Shown in pieces: positions 44,562 through 54,952 of a DNA stretch of 64,000 nucleotides. The notes beneath the pieces are model-generated. The model was not told the DNA's origin. It saw nothing but the letters and a program-made list of their open reading frames with translations, and searched no databases. A program made the translations under genes and the position numbers. Numbering within the stretch: the stretch's first letter is position 1; every line of letters begins with the position of its first letter. Source of the stretch: Mortierella alpina. Taxonomy: Eukaryota; Mortierellomycota; Mortierellomycetes; Mortierellales; Mortierellaceae. The DNA is taken from positions 4,092,001 to 4,156,000 of the forward strand of contig JANATF010000001.1 in assembly GCA_029449245.1 (NCBI GenBank), read 5' to 3'.

Positions 44562-44705
44562 GGCTGTGGTGTGCCGGGTGTCTGTAAGTGGTTGTTGTGA
44601 TGGCGGTGTCCTGTCGAGTTGATTGTTGCGGTACGATCTGTTTTTATTCCAAGACGGAACTGGACAAGGTGAATGAGGAGTGGGCGGAGGTCAAGATTGG
44701 CCAGG

Positions 44706-44711
44706 ACGCGT
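44706..44711. promoter_or_regulatory. Candidate MCB element (ACGCGT)
   Basis: ACGCGT within the 8-bp palindrome GACGCGTC, 145 bp upstream of the CAF-1 large-subunit ATG. It matches the core recognised by MBF (APSES) factors, one of which is encoded next door. Confidence 0.4.
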
Positions 44712-45145
44712 CGTTTCGTTGGCAGCTTGTTTTGTTTGGCAGCCGCTCAGCGAGGGAGAGGTAAATGAAACAGCAGTCGCCGGACGCCACCATTTTTTTT
44801 TGAACATCGCTGGACGAACACAGACACTCCGACGATGGACGTTGTCAGACAAAGGCAAGAGACATATGGGTTCGAACAGAACTCTGCGAGTCATGGGTCC
44901 TGACTGCAGGTTGCTGATAACCTTCAAACTAATGCTGCTCCATGGAGCACTGAGTAGCCGTCGTTCTATCTCCACGATCATTGTGGCACTCCATAGCAAA
45001 AAGAGCCTTTCAAAGTCAATCCACCAGGCCAACACCGCGACACAAAAGTGCCATGTTGATTGCGATTCACGTAGTCATAGAGGGACAGCCAAACTACACC
45101 AAGAGAGAGAGAGAAAGAGCCAAGTGTCGCGCCCAGGTCAGAGGG

Positions 45146-45151
45146 ACGCGT
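45146..45151. promoter_or_regulatory. Candidate MCB element (ACGCGT)
   Basis: A second ACGCGT, 261 bp upstream of the APSES-factor ATG. If functional it could mediate autoregulation of this MBF-type gene. Confidence 0.4.
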
Positions 45152-45411
45152 TCGTTCGCGGCTGTTTCGCACGAAACACGAAACAATTTTTTCTGCGGCC
45201 TCTTGTGACCATCTTCCCGCTGGGCTTAGAAGAGCGCAACGAGGGTCATTCGAGTCTTTCATCCTTTGTTCCATCCCTTCACCGTCCACTATCCATAGCC
45301 AATCCAGCCGTGCTCCATCCCAGCTTTGTTGGCCCCCATCCCCACGCCCCACGCTCTACGCCTTACGCCTTACGCCTGTCCCCGCAGTCCTAGCAGCAGA
45401 GCTCACCAGCA

Positions 45412-48053
45412 ATGCAGAGAATGCCAGACGACAACACCAACATCTATACCGCAGTCTACTCGGGCGTGCCGGTCTACGAGGTCATGTGTCGCGGCATCGC
45501 GGTTATGCGCAGGAAAGAGGACTCGTACTTGAATGCCACCCAGCTCCTCAAGGTCGCAGGCATCGACAAAGGAAAGCGCACCAAGATTCTGGAGCGGGAG
45601 GTCCTCCCCGGGGAGCATGAGAAGGTCCAAGGTGGCTATGGCAAATACCAAGGCACATGGTAAGCGCTTCGCCTGGTTACGCACATTGCTCATTCATGTG
45701 GTCTCGCAAGTCGACGCTAAAAGCCTGCTCTCACTATTATCTCCTTTGAAATTTGCGGCAACCAGGGTACCGTTCCAGCGAGGAAAGGACCTAGCAAAGC
45801 AGTACAAGGTGGAGCCCCTGCTCCGCACGCTCTTCAACTACGAGATCAGCCAGGATTCCGATAATGTGACACCCACCAAAGAGATGGTCCTTGCGGCCCA
45901 AAAGGCCCGAGATGGTCCCAAGCCAAAAAAGCCTGCCGGCTCATCAAGGGCGAGCCCTTCTGCCAAGAGGAGTCGAGGAGAATCTGCAAAGCCCTCTGCC
46001 GCTAGCTCCCAGACGCTTCCTCATGCACCCTCCATGACACCTTCACCGCTTCACCCTTCCTTCAACGCGCCCTCGCCTTCAATACCGCCGTCACCCAAGT
46101 GGCAGAGCGAGCACCCGCCAAGGAAACGGTTCCGAACCTACAACTCGCCTCCTCCGTTACACGAGTTTGATGACGACGGCTCATCAAGACAGCAGCAGAG
46201 CCCCTTCCCTCCGTTACAGCATGAGCAACAGCACCATCAACCTCACCACCACCAACATCATCGTCCATACCACCAGCAGCACCACCATCATCACAGTGAT
46301 CCGTATGGCAATGCGTCTGCAGACTACTATCAGGGACGGCAGTTTATGGATCAGCCGCCGGAGGAGCCGCGTGTGGAAGGCGCAGAGCAATACCGCAATA
46401 TTATGATGAGCACGTTTTTGAATGACGACCAGGATCCAATCCCAGATCTTTTGACGGATCCCAACACACCACAGGACTTGGACATTAACCTCATCATTGA
46501 CGATCAGGGACACACCGCTCTTCACTGGGCTGCTGCATTGGCCCGGATACCTATTCTAGAGCTTCTCGTCCAAAAGCAGGCGGACGTTTGTCGCGTGAAC
46601 TACTCTGGAGAGTCAGGACTTGTCCGTGCGGTGCTGGTGACCAACAATTTCGACAAGCAGTCGTTCCCGCAGGTTTTGGGCCTTCTCCACCAAGCGATTC
46701 CTCTGGTCGATGCTAAAAACCGCACGGTACTCCATCACATTGCCATCACCGCGGGTATACGTGGGAGAGAGGCAAGCTCACGGTACTATATGGAGTGCCT
46801 GTTGGAGTGGATCGCGCGTAGAGGTGGTGATTTCAGTGCTGTTGTAGACCTACAGGACAAAAATGGGGATACAGCATTAACCATAGCCGCAAGAGTCGGA
46901 GACAGATATCTGTGCAAACTATTGCTGGATGTTGGCGCCAACCGAGAGATTGAGAACAAGGTCGGATTGAAGGCTGACGACTTTGGGGTTGATGAAGCAC
47001 AGGTATGAGCGGCTTATACTGACATGTGCATGATTGGCAGAACGCTTGTCGAGCCACCATTTCTTTGACCTCTAATATTCACCACGTTTGTCGCTAGCCT
47101 GGATCAACGATGCAATCCAACCAGCCGCGTCCTACAACAGCCACTTATGGCACAGAGTCGGCCGAATCTGTCACCCCTGCAAAGAGAGGAAAGGAACTCA
47201 TGACTGGTAAGCGCAGATGCGACAGCGATGATAGGGTAGAGACCCAAAAGACACGTTTGTTTTTTTTCTTGATCAGGACAACGACATGGAAAGACTAAAA
47301 ATTTTATATTCGTGGGTAATAGTCGTCCAAAAAATGGTGGATGACCTTGATCTGGAATTTTCGCGCGAGATCATGGCCCGACAAAACCAGCTGCAGGATA
47401 CACAAGCTCTTCTTCGCCATGCAACGAATGAACTTGCAGAGACGCGGCGAACGATTCAGCAATATCGTACACAAGCACGGCATTTGGCAGAGGCACAGCA
47501 AAAGATCAAAAATCTGGAGCAATCTCTGGAGGAGGAATCTCACAGGACGCGAAATCAAAAGGGGTACTCAAGCTCACTACGACAGAGAGATGGGGCGCTC
47601 GAGGATATTGACTCGTTGTTCCATATCCCACCGGCTGCGCAGAGTCAGCCAGCGGGTGGAAATGAGGGCGGGAGCATCGGCAGCATGAGCAGCCTCAGCA
47701 GCAGCAGCGAGACAGCCAGTAAAAGGAGCTCGGAAGTGCAGAAGGAGATAGTTATGCTAAAGGCGCGTATACGGGCGTATGAGCAGAACGAGAAGGAGCT
47801 TTCGAAGGAACTGACCGAGATCAAGGACCAGTCGCTGGACAAGGAGCTGCAATGCCGCAAGGTGATTTCGATTTGCTGCAACATTCCGCTGGAAAATGTC
47901 GATGAAATGCTGGTGCCGCTGACACAGGCGGTAGAGAGTGATGGGGCCAGCTTGGATCTGTCGCGAGTAGCGGGCTTTATGAGCAAAGTGAAGCAACAGG
48001 ATGGCATTGCCTCAATTGCCGCACCAGCACTCTCGCAGCCTGTAGCAATATAA
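45412..48053 (+). CDS. MBF-type APSES transcription factor (MBP1/RES family), 774 aa
   Basis: Four exons: 45412-45659, 45766-47002, 47098-47206 and 47323-48053. Residues about 10-105 are the APSES/KilA-N DNA-binding domain ([54 protein letters not shown]). A Pro/Ser/His/Gln-rich disordered segment follows. Ankyrin repeats lie at about 325-490 ([40 protein letters not shown]), and exon 4 carries a coiled coil ([20 protein letters not shown]). This order is that of yeast Mbp1 and fission yeast Res1/Res2, the DNA-binding subunits of MBF that switch on G1/S genes through ACGCGT boxes; the coiled coil and C-terminus contact the Swi6/Cdc10 partner. A second in-frame ATG sits three codons after the first. 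The CAF-1 gene lies divergently upstream. Confidence 0.93.
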
Positions 48054-49446
48054 TAGCCTTTTCTTTGTTTTTTTTGTTTTTTTCGTCATTATTACAATTC
48101 GACTAGCAACCTCGCCAAAGAAGCAGAGCTGGGAGTGATGGGTAAGCTCGGCACCATGGCATGATCTCCAATCACAAATTTTTCGATGGAGAGGTTCGAG
48201 TGAATAGATGGTGAGCAGGTGTTCATTGTGGATCAGATCTGTTGTTTCGGACATGATACTCACACAAGGAGGGCGATGGAATGCGAGGTGGGCAGTATCG
48301 ATACAGAGAACCATTCTTAATTCAGTTCCACAGACTGGAATCAAGATGCGACGTGAGTCGAGCATGGTGATACATTCTGGTTGGCGAACGCGACAAGGCC
48401 AAAAAAACCGGATTCTCGGCTCTCGAGGCAGATCTGCACATGGGCGTCAGTGGATTGTTTGAGCACGAGACTTCTCTGTGCTGCTGAGGTTGAATATGAT
48501 GGACGTCGATGCTCAATCTGCCGAGTCGCACAAGATTGGGCCACTGGGGGTGCCAATGCCAATGCGGATGCCGATGCCAAGGCACTGGAAAGGAGTATGA
48601 TAGCATGGATGCATAGGTCGATCAGCTCCTTTCTGGCTCTCAGTACAGCCGTGACATCACAGGTGAGCTTTCACCCGCTATCGACTCGCTCGAGCGTCGC
48701 TGCAAAGCGATGTGGCCGTGGGCGAGTGCCGCGTCCCAAAAGCACTCTCGATGCCATGCGATCCCAAATCGAAAAGAGCAGAGCACTGTCTGTACGTCTG
48801 TACACACGAATGAACTGTATGTAACAAGGAGAGGGACGAGGGGCATCAGCTGGGCCCAACAAAGCGCATCGGTGTGTGCGCAATGACACGTTGCTGGTGT
48901 GTGCATCCATCGCATCCATCTTTTTTGACCCTTTTATCGCTGCAGTCCCTTGTCGTCCTTGCCCAGAGTGTTCCCTCTGTGTTTGTAGCCTGCCTGCCTT
49001 GGCTCCCCTTTGCGTGTCTGTCCTTGTCGGAGTGATGGTGCTTGCATGCTGTCCTGCTGTTGCCCGTGGCTCGCATTCACCCTCGCCCATCCGCCTTGTC
49101 TCCATCCCTCGTCAGCCTGGCGTTGTTTCTGCGTCTGCTTAAAAAGGCGGTTGACCTGTTCGGGCGTCCCTTTCTTTGTCTTTCTCTCTTTCTCTGTCTC
49201 TCTTTTTCGTTGTTTTTTTAGTCATCCCGCATGCAAGCCAGCGTTTTGCGCTTGTCCTGTCCTTTTGAACTCATTTCTCCACAGCCTCCTTCTCTTCCTC
49301 CTCATCCTCCTTGTCGTCCTCCTTCTCGTCCCTCTCCTCCTACGCCTTTCCCTTCACTCTCGCTGTCTCTCACTCCCGCTGTCACTCTCGCACTCGTTCT
49401 CTCTCGTGGCGTCATTTGACTCGTGCTCCCCTTCAGGCCTGGCAAC
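48054..49446. other. 1.4 kb region between the APSES gene and the RING gene
   Basis: Besides the candidate small minus-strand gene at 48341-48757, I see only overlapping short frames. The segment 49150-49440 is a long C/T-rich tract ahead of the RING gene at 49447. Small T-rich and A-rich stretches at 48058-48090 fit the 3' end of the APSES transcript. Confidence 0.45.
48341..48757 (-). CDS. Candidate small protein with mitochondrial-type leader (108 aa)
   Basis: Two exons joined in phase: 48757-48675 and 48584-48341. The intron has donor GTGAAA, a pyrimidine-rich end and acceptor TTTCCAG. The product begins MASRVLLGRGTRPRPHRFAA, Arg-rich and without acidic residues, like a mitochondrial presequence. 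It continues with Ala/Ser-rich sequence and a second basic stretch (RQIEHRRPSYSTSAAQRS), then a more ordinary tail (VQICLESRESGFFGLVAF). I recognise no family. Against it: the ATG lacks A/G at -3, the protein is short, and an opposite-strand frame (48381-48824, no ATG) overlaps it. A further GT at the end (GTATCA) could extend splicing. It would converge on the APSES gene. Confidence 0.33.
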
Positions 49447-52400
49447 ATGGGCCAGAATAACTCCACATCCAGGAGCAGTCGACGCTCGCACAATCACACC
49501 ATGCGCCTGGGCGCAGGCCACTCTCCCGACCCGGCAGCCACGCCAAGGCGCTCACGAACAACCCCGCCGACAGCTGCTGGGTCGGGTCAGCCGAGTCACA
49601 CAGACCCAGCCCCATCAACCGTCGCCTCGACTCGCCTCGACCACCTTGCGCATGTCAGCACGCCAAGCCGTGCTCAATACAATGACCAAATAATCCAGTC
49701 CCCAGCGCCGCGGCGTCCGCCAGCCGCGCCACGGTCACCGGGCGCTCCGCAGGAAGAGCCTTCTTTGCAGGTGGCTGTGGACCCTGGCACCTCCAGCCCT
49801 GCCCCAACTGCTTCGGCGCCTTCGAGGGCGATTCGGTCGACAACCCGCAGGAGGCGACTGCTTGCCGCCTTCTATCCACTCCTCTCTCGAAATAGCAGTA
49901 GCCGGAATAACAGCGGCGACTCCAGCAGCACCAACCACCACATCAGCATTAGCAGCAGCAGCAATAGGGGCAGTAGTGGCCACGGCGCCAGTGAAGCTGG
50001 TGAAGGTGGTGCCGCAAGCATCCCCGCGCACCTCTCTCCTGAGCTCTCCCGGGCGCAAGGCGTCGTCATACCCCGTTCGCAAACACCCCAGCCAACCTCC
50101 GCTGTTACCACAACCACAACCACACCTGCTCTTCCCTCCAGCTTCAGTACCAATGCTCGGACCCCCCGCGGACTCTCTCGTGTGCAGCGCATGTATGATG
50201 AACAGTCCATTCGTAGTAACCGCTCCTCGTCAAGTCGATCTTCCAGCCTCTTCGTCACCCCGTCCTCTTCATCTTCCACGCAGCCTCAAACGCAGTTTCA
50301 TAGCCAGGTCCATCCTCCGCCGTCGCAAGCACCTGCAGCTGTCAACTCGCCTGTGCACCAAGGCACAAACCTTCACTCTCAACGCCATAACCCGCAGATC
50401 TATTATGAACGTCTTCCCGAACTGATGGATATCGACCAAACGACCTACTCTGCACCGACTCGCTCAATGCTGGATGGCGCCTCGGATGCCGCAAACTTAC
50501 AAAACGGCCACAGCACGCCAGTGCAGCTGACGTCCACAGTAGAACCGGTGACCAACTCCTTGCCTTTGGTCGCTCACGCCACTCCAACTTCAATTGGCTC
50601 TGATCTGGATATGCACTCGACTGGTTCGATGGGCATGGGCCAAGGATCTCGGCAGGATGCTAACCACGTTAGCTTCTCCGGGTTGTACATGGGATTGTCG
50701 AATCCAAGAGGGGGCACATCCATCTCTTCTAGTTTGCTGCCCATCAGACCCGATTCTGAGGATGAGGATGACTACGAGGCCATGACATCCGAAATCGACG
50801 ACCACAGTCAGCGTAGCCAGCGCAGAGGCGGGGGGAATTGGCGAAGTCAGGCTGATGACGGCGGGTCGCTTCGGCACAGTGACGCAGGCAGTATATCATC
50901 TTGGCATCATCCACCAGCCATTCACCTTGACCAAGAGACGAGCCATGAAGGACATATCTCTCCATCTTCAAGAGCAGGGACAGGTGGATCAGGGACAGGA
51001 GCGGGACTGAGGATAGCGAGAACAGTAGAGCCACGACCTCGTCCGTCCAGACCAAGCCGTTATCCACCTCCAGAGATTGTTGCAGAGCTCATCCATCGCC
51101 AGATAGCACAAGGACTGGCAGAGACTGCAGCGGCTGGCCCACATCCAACCTCAGCAGAATCATCGCCCCAACCCAACTCATCCACAACTTCACTAGAGAC
51201 GGTCAATAATAGTACCTTCGGAGGAAGCTTGGGCGAGGGATCAACGAGTGCGAACAGCAGCACAGTTGGAGCTCCGGATTCTGCCCAAAGTGAAGAGGCT
51301 TTTGTACATAGGGGCTCAAGGGTTCATCAGAGGCGCCTCCGATCCTCCAGCTTACGAGGACTGCTGGGATTCCAGCCAATGGGCGGGATTATGACTGAGG
51401 AGCGCCTGACAGGTTCGAGGAATGAGAGCAGGACTTCACTGCAGCAACAAATCGACACGCCTCGACCCGAAAGCCCTGTGGATGACTTGCAGTTCGTGGA
51501 GAGTCAAGTTCCATTCTTCACTCGGCTCTTGGCGGACCTCGGTCGCGGTTTACGAGGAAGCACCGCCCAAGGCGCAGACGGGGACCGTAGCATGACAGGT
51601 CCGGCATCCGTCTCCACACCTGCTGCTATCAACTCTCCGGAAATTACGGGCACGAGCAGCGCCAGCACTGCCACTTTAAATAGTTTCTCTGCAACGGCTA
51701 GTGCGATGCGGTCAGCGGATTCGACGACCAACGCAACCAGTGATTACGGTCTACCGCCGAGGCCTCGACGTCATACCACTATTCGATTTATCCAGGTTGG
51801 AGGTAGCGATGGCCTATCTGGTATAGGGCGGCGGGCAAGGAGTGGATCAGTCGGTTCAGCGCAAGGTGCCTCTCGGCGCGAGCGTCCTGAGGGTGGCACA
51901 GACCCTGCTCAGGAGGATATTACTGACGCCATCATCATGTTTTTGAGCCACGCAGGATCTGGAAGCACTTCAGAAGCAGAATCCTCAGAGAGCACCCTGC
52001 TGAATGAAACAGACACAGGCAGGGCACGGTCTCGGAGGTCCCCATGGGTCGTCTTAACTTTATCTGGAGCATGTAAGGATGAATGTACACGGATGTGTGA
52101 GTTTTTTTAAGATTCAAAACGCTCGTTTGTTTGAGTAGTTCCATTAACTAGCATTTTTTGTTTCTCTCCATGCGACAGATCTTAGTAGCCTGCTGGCAGG
52201 TGCTGGAACGGAAGGAGAGGAAGGCGGAATGAGTTATGAGGACCTTTGGATGCTTTCGAACCTTATTGGGCCTGCACGGCCGATCACGACAACGCAAGAG
52301 GCAATTGACAACGCAGGGTTCCATGTGGGACAGTTTGAGAATGCATCACAGGGCATGCGAGACTACAGCATGCTAGGGGATGGGTCCAAGTGTTTGGTGT

Positions 52401-52733
52401 GCATGAGCGAATACGAGGAAGGGGAGGACATGCGAGCGCTAAGATGCAAGCATGGCTTCCACCAGGAGTGCATCGATAAGGTACAACAGTGCACATTATC
52501 TAAAACCGATAGGCATTTTTTTTCTTTGTGCATTCAAGGACAGGCCCATCGATCACGGTTGGGCCCATTAACAGAGACGCTAATGAAAACCTTATTCTCT
52601 TTCATCTTGCACACCCTAGTGGCTCACGACGGGCGCCAACAAGTGTCCGGTGTGCAGAGCAGCGGCTGTCGTGCCTCGGGACCCTGTTGTGGACCCATTC
52701 GAAGTCCCCAACGCGCTTGCGACTGACCCTTAG
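49447..52733 (+). CDS. RING-H2 ubiquitin ligase with N-myristoylation signal (1013 aa)
   Basis: Three exons: 49447-52072, 52179-52480 and 52620-52733. The frame is open upstream to 49423, but ATG 49447 gives MGQNNSTSRSS, a consensus N-myristoylation start (Gly2, Ser6) followed by basic residues, suggesting membrane attachment. About 870 residues of Ser/Thr/Pro/Gln-rich disordered sequence follow. The C-terminal end carries a RING finger at about 947-990, split by the last intron: CLVCMSEYEEGEDMRALRC, HGFHQECIDKW and CPVC, with all ligands present. N-myristoylation plus a C-terminal RING recalls animal ZNRF1/2, though no other similarity is visible. It should be an E3 ligase at a membrane; substrate unknown. 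The Ser-rich body probably carries many phosphorylation sites. Confidence 0.86.
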
Positions 52734-53263
52734 TGCGATTACGATCAATGTATCTGTCTGTCGTGGACCGTTTCAAAGGATACCATGTCTTGCCATGAAT
52801 GCGCAATATAAGAGTACTTCACATTCTCCTGCTTATCCTGCTTATAAAGCAGAGAAGGTGGCGCGTATTAGACACGTTAGGGGGGGTCGTTGACCCCTGA
52901 CCGTGGGTGCGAGTGGATGTTGCACAAGGCCAAAGATGTATGAAGCCTGAGAACGAAAACAACAACAGAAAAAATCAATACAGCTCGAGTAACACAAGGA
53001 ATCGTCTCATCTGCATTCCATCGCTTTCCTGCCCTCGCTCGTTCTCTCTCTCACTTCTTCATTGATGTCCCGACTCTTGGTCGCCTCTCTCTTTCTCTCT
53101 CTCACACACACACGCACACACGCACTCTCTTCATCTGCCCCGCCTTTGCTTGATCTTCCGTCGGCAAATCTCATTCTGCCTGCCAGCTTATTCTTCATCC
53201 TCAACACATCTCGAGCTCTCTTACATTCACCCCCTGGCCGTTACAGACTTTTTGTGCATTTGA
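52734..53263. other. Intergenic region ahead of the Ser-rich gene
   Basis: 530 bp hold the 3' end of the RING gene and the promoter and leader of the next gene. Pyrimidine-rich sequence with a short CT/CA microsatellite (about 53083-53125) precedes the ATG at 53264. No other gene is supported. Confidence 0.5.
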
Positions 53264-54952
53264 ATGAGTCTGCCACGTTTCCTGCGGGGCCTTCAGAAGA
53301 AGACACCTCCGACCCACCAGCACAGCAATGCAGGCGATCAGCACCTCTCGGACGGCAGCTCATCCTCTTCCTCCAGTGGGCCTAAAGATGCACTCGGATA
53401 CCCCATCCCCGTCACCACCAGCATAATCTCTACAACGCTCGCCCCTGCCCTCACGGAGTCCAACCAGTCCTCCGCAGGCTCCTCCCCGAGCGCATCGCTC
53501 TATCCTGGACCCATGGACATCATGACCAAGCGGATCTCTGCCGGCTCTGCATCAGGCTCAGTACTCTCCTCAGCAGCCTCTAGCCTGAAAAGCGACAGCC
53601 ACGACCTCACTAGCATGGGTACGCCTCAGAGGCGTCGTGCGAGAGACAGGACTTCGCAAACGTCTTCTCGTTCTTCATTCTCCAGCATTCGCAACGCAAG
53701 AGATTCTACCGGGTATGAATCTACCTCCTTGCTCTCGACGTCCTGTCCACAGCCGACCATGCCGTCCTCATTCGACTTGTCATCAGCACCTCCTCTGCCA
53801 CTGTCCACGCTTATGCCGACCACAGCTACTATACCCACCGTCAATATCACCACCCCGAGCGAGTCGCGGCCACCTCGACCCCTATACCCTCCCCCAGTCA
53901 TCCCCGAGGCATCTGTAGAGGCAACAAGAAAAACAACAGGATTTGATGTCGATCCTTTCGCCATCCATGAGGACCGATATGCACATGCGGCGACAGCAAC
54001 GGCGACAAAAGGAGACTGCGATCCTCTCTCCTCTCGGCCATCGATGGATGACGCGCATGTTAAGCGACGAAGCAAGGAGGCAGCGCAGATCCTTCCGCAG
54101 CCCGCTCATGCTCATCCTTCTCACCACCCCACAAGGGGCAACAGAGTGCGATCCAACGCAGTGGTGTCCAGCTCAGTACCCAATAGCAAGCGCGCTGACA
54201 CCAACTCCGAAATGGATGCGAACCAGGACCCGTCTGCGCCAATAGGCAGTGCGGATGGCGTCCAACGACCTGGACACGACCTCGTACCTGAGACATCGAG
54301 CCATTCTAGCGGCCCACTGGAACGCGTCAACAAACCCCGCTCCAGATCCAGCATCGGCAGTCCAGCAGGACCAGGAGCCAACCATGCCAGTCATGTCAGC
54401 AAAGACGCGATCAGACTGCAGAGACATGAGCGTGATTCGGGAGAGCGGCTATCATCATGGACATCGGTATCAGCAACAGGATCAGCAACAGCAGCCTCCG
54501 AATCAGCTTCTGCGTCTTCAGCATCGTCCTCATCAACCAGACATCGCTCCATGTCCAGTCCTCATGCTGCACACACAGCAACCTCGTCGACCATTCGCCC
54601 TGTATCCATTTTGAAGAACAAACCGAAATCGAATCTGCGCTCGAGATCTGACAGCCACCCTCTCCCCATGCAGGATGGGTCGTCAAGTCCTCCACTTATC
54701 CAGGCTTTTCCTGCGCCACCCACCGGTCTGCGGACATCCATGTCCTCGGACACGTCGACTCTTTCGCGTTCGTCGCTGTATTTGCAACAGGATCCAATGT
54801 CGGCCGAGAAGAGGAGAGATGATCTTCAGAGCTTGCAAGAAGCCAATCCAAAGAGCAGCAACAGCAACAGCAGCAGTAGCAGACGAAGCAGCCTTCAGGC
54901 CCAGCGACGACTCTCTGCTGGCGAGCCCGATGTTACTTTATCAGGTAATTGA
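53264..54952 (+). CDS. Ser-rich disordered protein of unknown function (562 aa)
   Basis: An ATG-initiated open frame has no recognisable domain. The product is extremely rich in Ser, Thr, Pro and Arg, with many short basic/Ser patches (RRRARDRTSQTSSRSS, SRSSIGSP, RRSSLQAQRRLS) that look like kinase or 14-3-3 sites. A possible SILKNKPKSNLRSRS block lies near 445. The last codons (TTATCAGGTAATTGA) contain a donor, GTAATT. A strong acceptor (T-rich, ending TTTCAG at 55115-55116) lies downstream, and splicing would replace the final Asn with about 16 residues ending at 55166. Both ends are possible. General layout resembles scaffold or polarity regulators of filamentous fungi, but no function is claimed. 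Confidence 0.68.
   Translation: MSLPRFLRGLQKKTPPTHQHSNAGDQHLSDGSSSSSSSGPKDALGYPIPVTTSIISTTLAPALTESNQSSAGSSPSASLYPGPMDIMTKRISAGSASGSVLSSAASSLKSDSHDLTSMGTPQRRRARDRTSQTSSRSSFSSIRNARDSTGYESTSLLSTSCPQPTMPSSFDLSSAPPLPLSTLMPTTATIPTVNITTPSESRPPRPLYPPPVIPEASVEATRKTTGFDVDPFAIHEDRYAHAATATATKGDCDPLSSRPSMDDAHVKRRSKEAAQILPQPAHAHPSHHPTRGNRVRSNAVVSSSVPNSKRADTNSEMDANQDPSAPIGSADGVQRPGHDLVPETSSHSSGPLERVNKPRSRSSIGSPAGPGANHASHVSKDAIRLQRHERDSGERLSSWTSVSATGSATAASESASASSASSSSTRHRSMSSPHAAHTATSSTIRPVSILKNKPKSNLRSRSDSHPLPMQDGSSSPPLIQAFPAPPTGLRTSMSSDTSTLSRSSLYLQQDPMSAEKRRDDLQSLQEANPKSSNSNSSSSRRSSLQAQRRLSAGEPDVTLSGN

Larger units (their letters stand above)
44562..45411. promoter_or_regulatory. Divergent promoter of CAF-1 and the MBF-type factor
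   Basis: These 850 bp separate two genes with linked roles: a replication-coupled histone chaperone and a G1/S transcription factor. Two ACGCGT hexamers, the MluI cell-cycle box bound by MBF in yeasts, lie at 44706 and 45146. The second half is C/T-rich on the plus strand toward the APSES gene, as in other leaders here. The hexamer recurs elsewhere in the window at roughly the chance rate, so site function is inferred from position and gene pair only. Confidence 0.45.

Noticed and set aside
48381-48824. 147-codon plus-strand frame
   Set aside because: Has no ATG at its start and no domain. A splice-like CAGGTGAGC at its centre is not matched by a usable partner exon.
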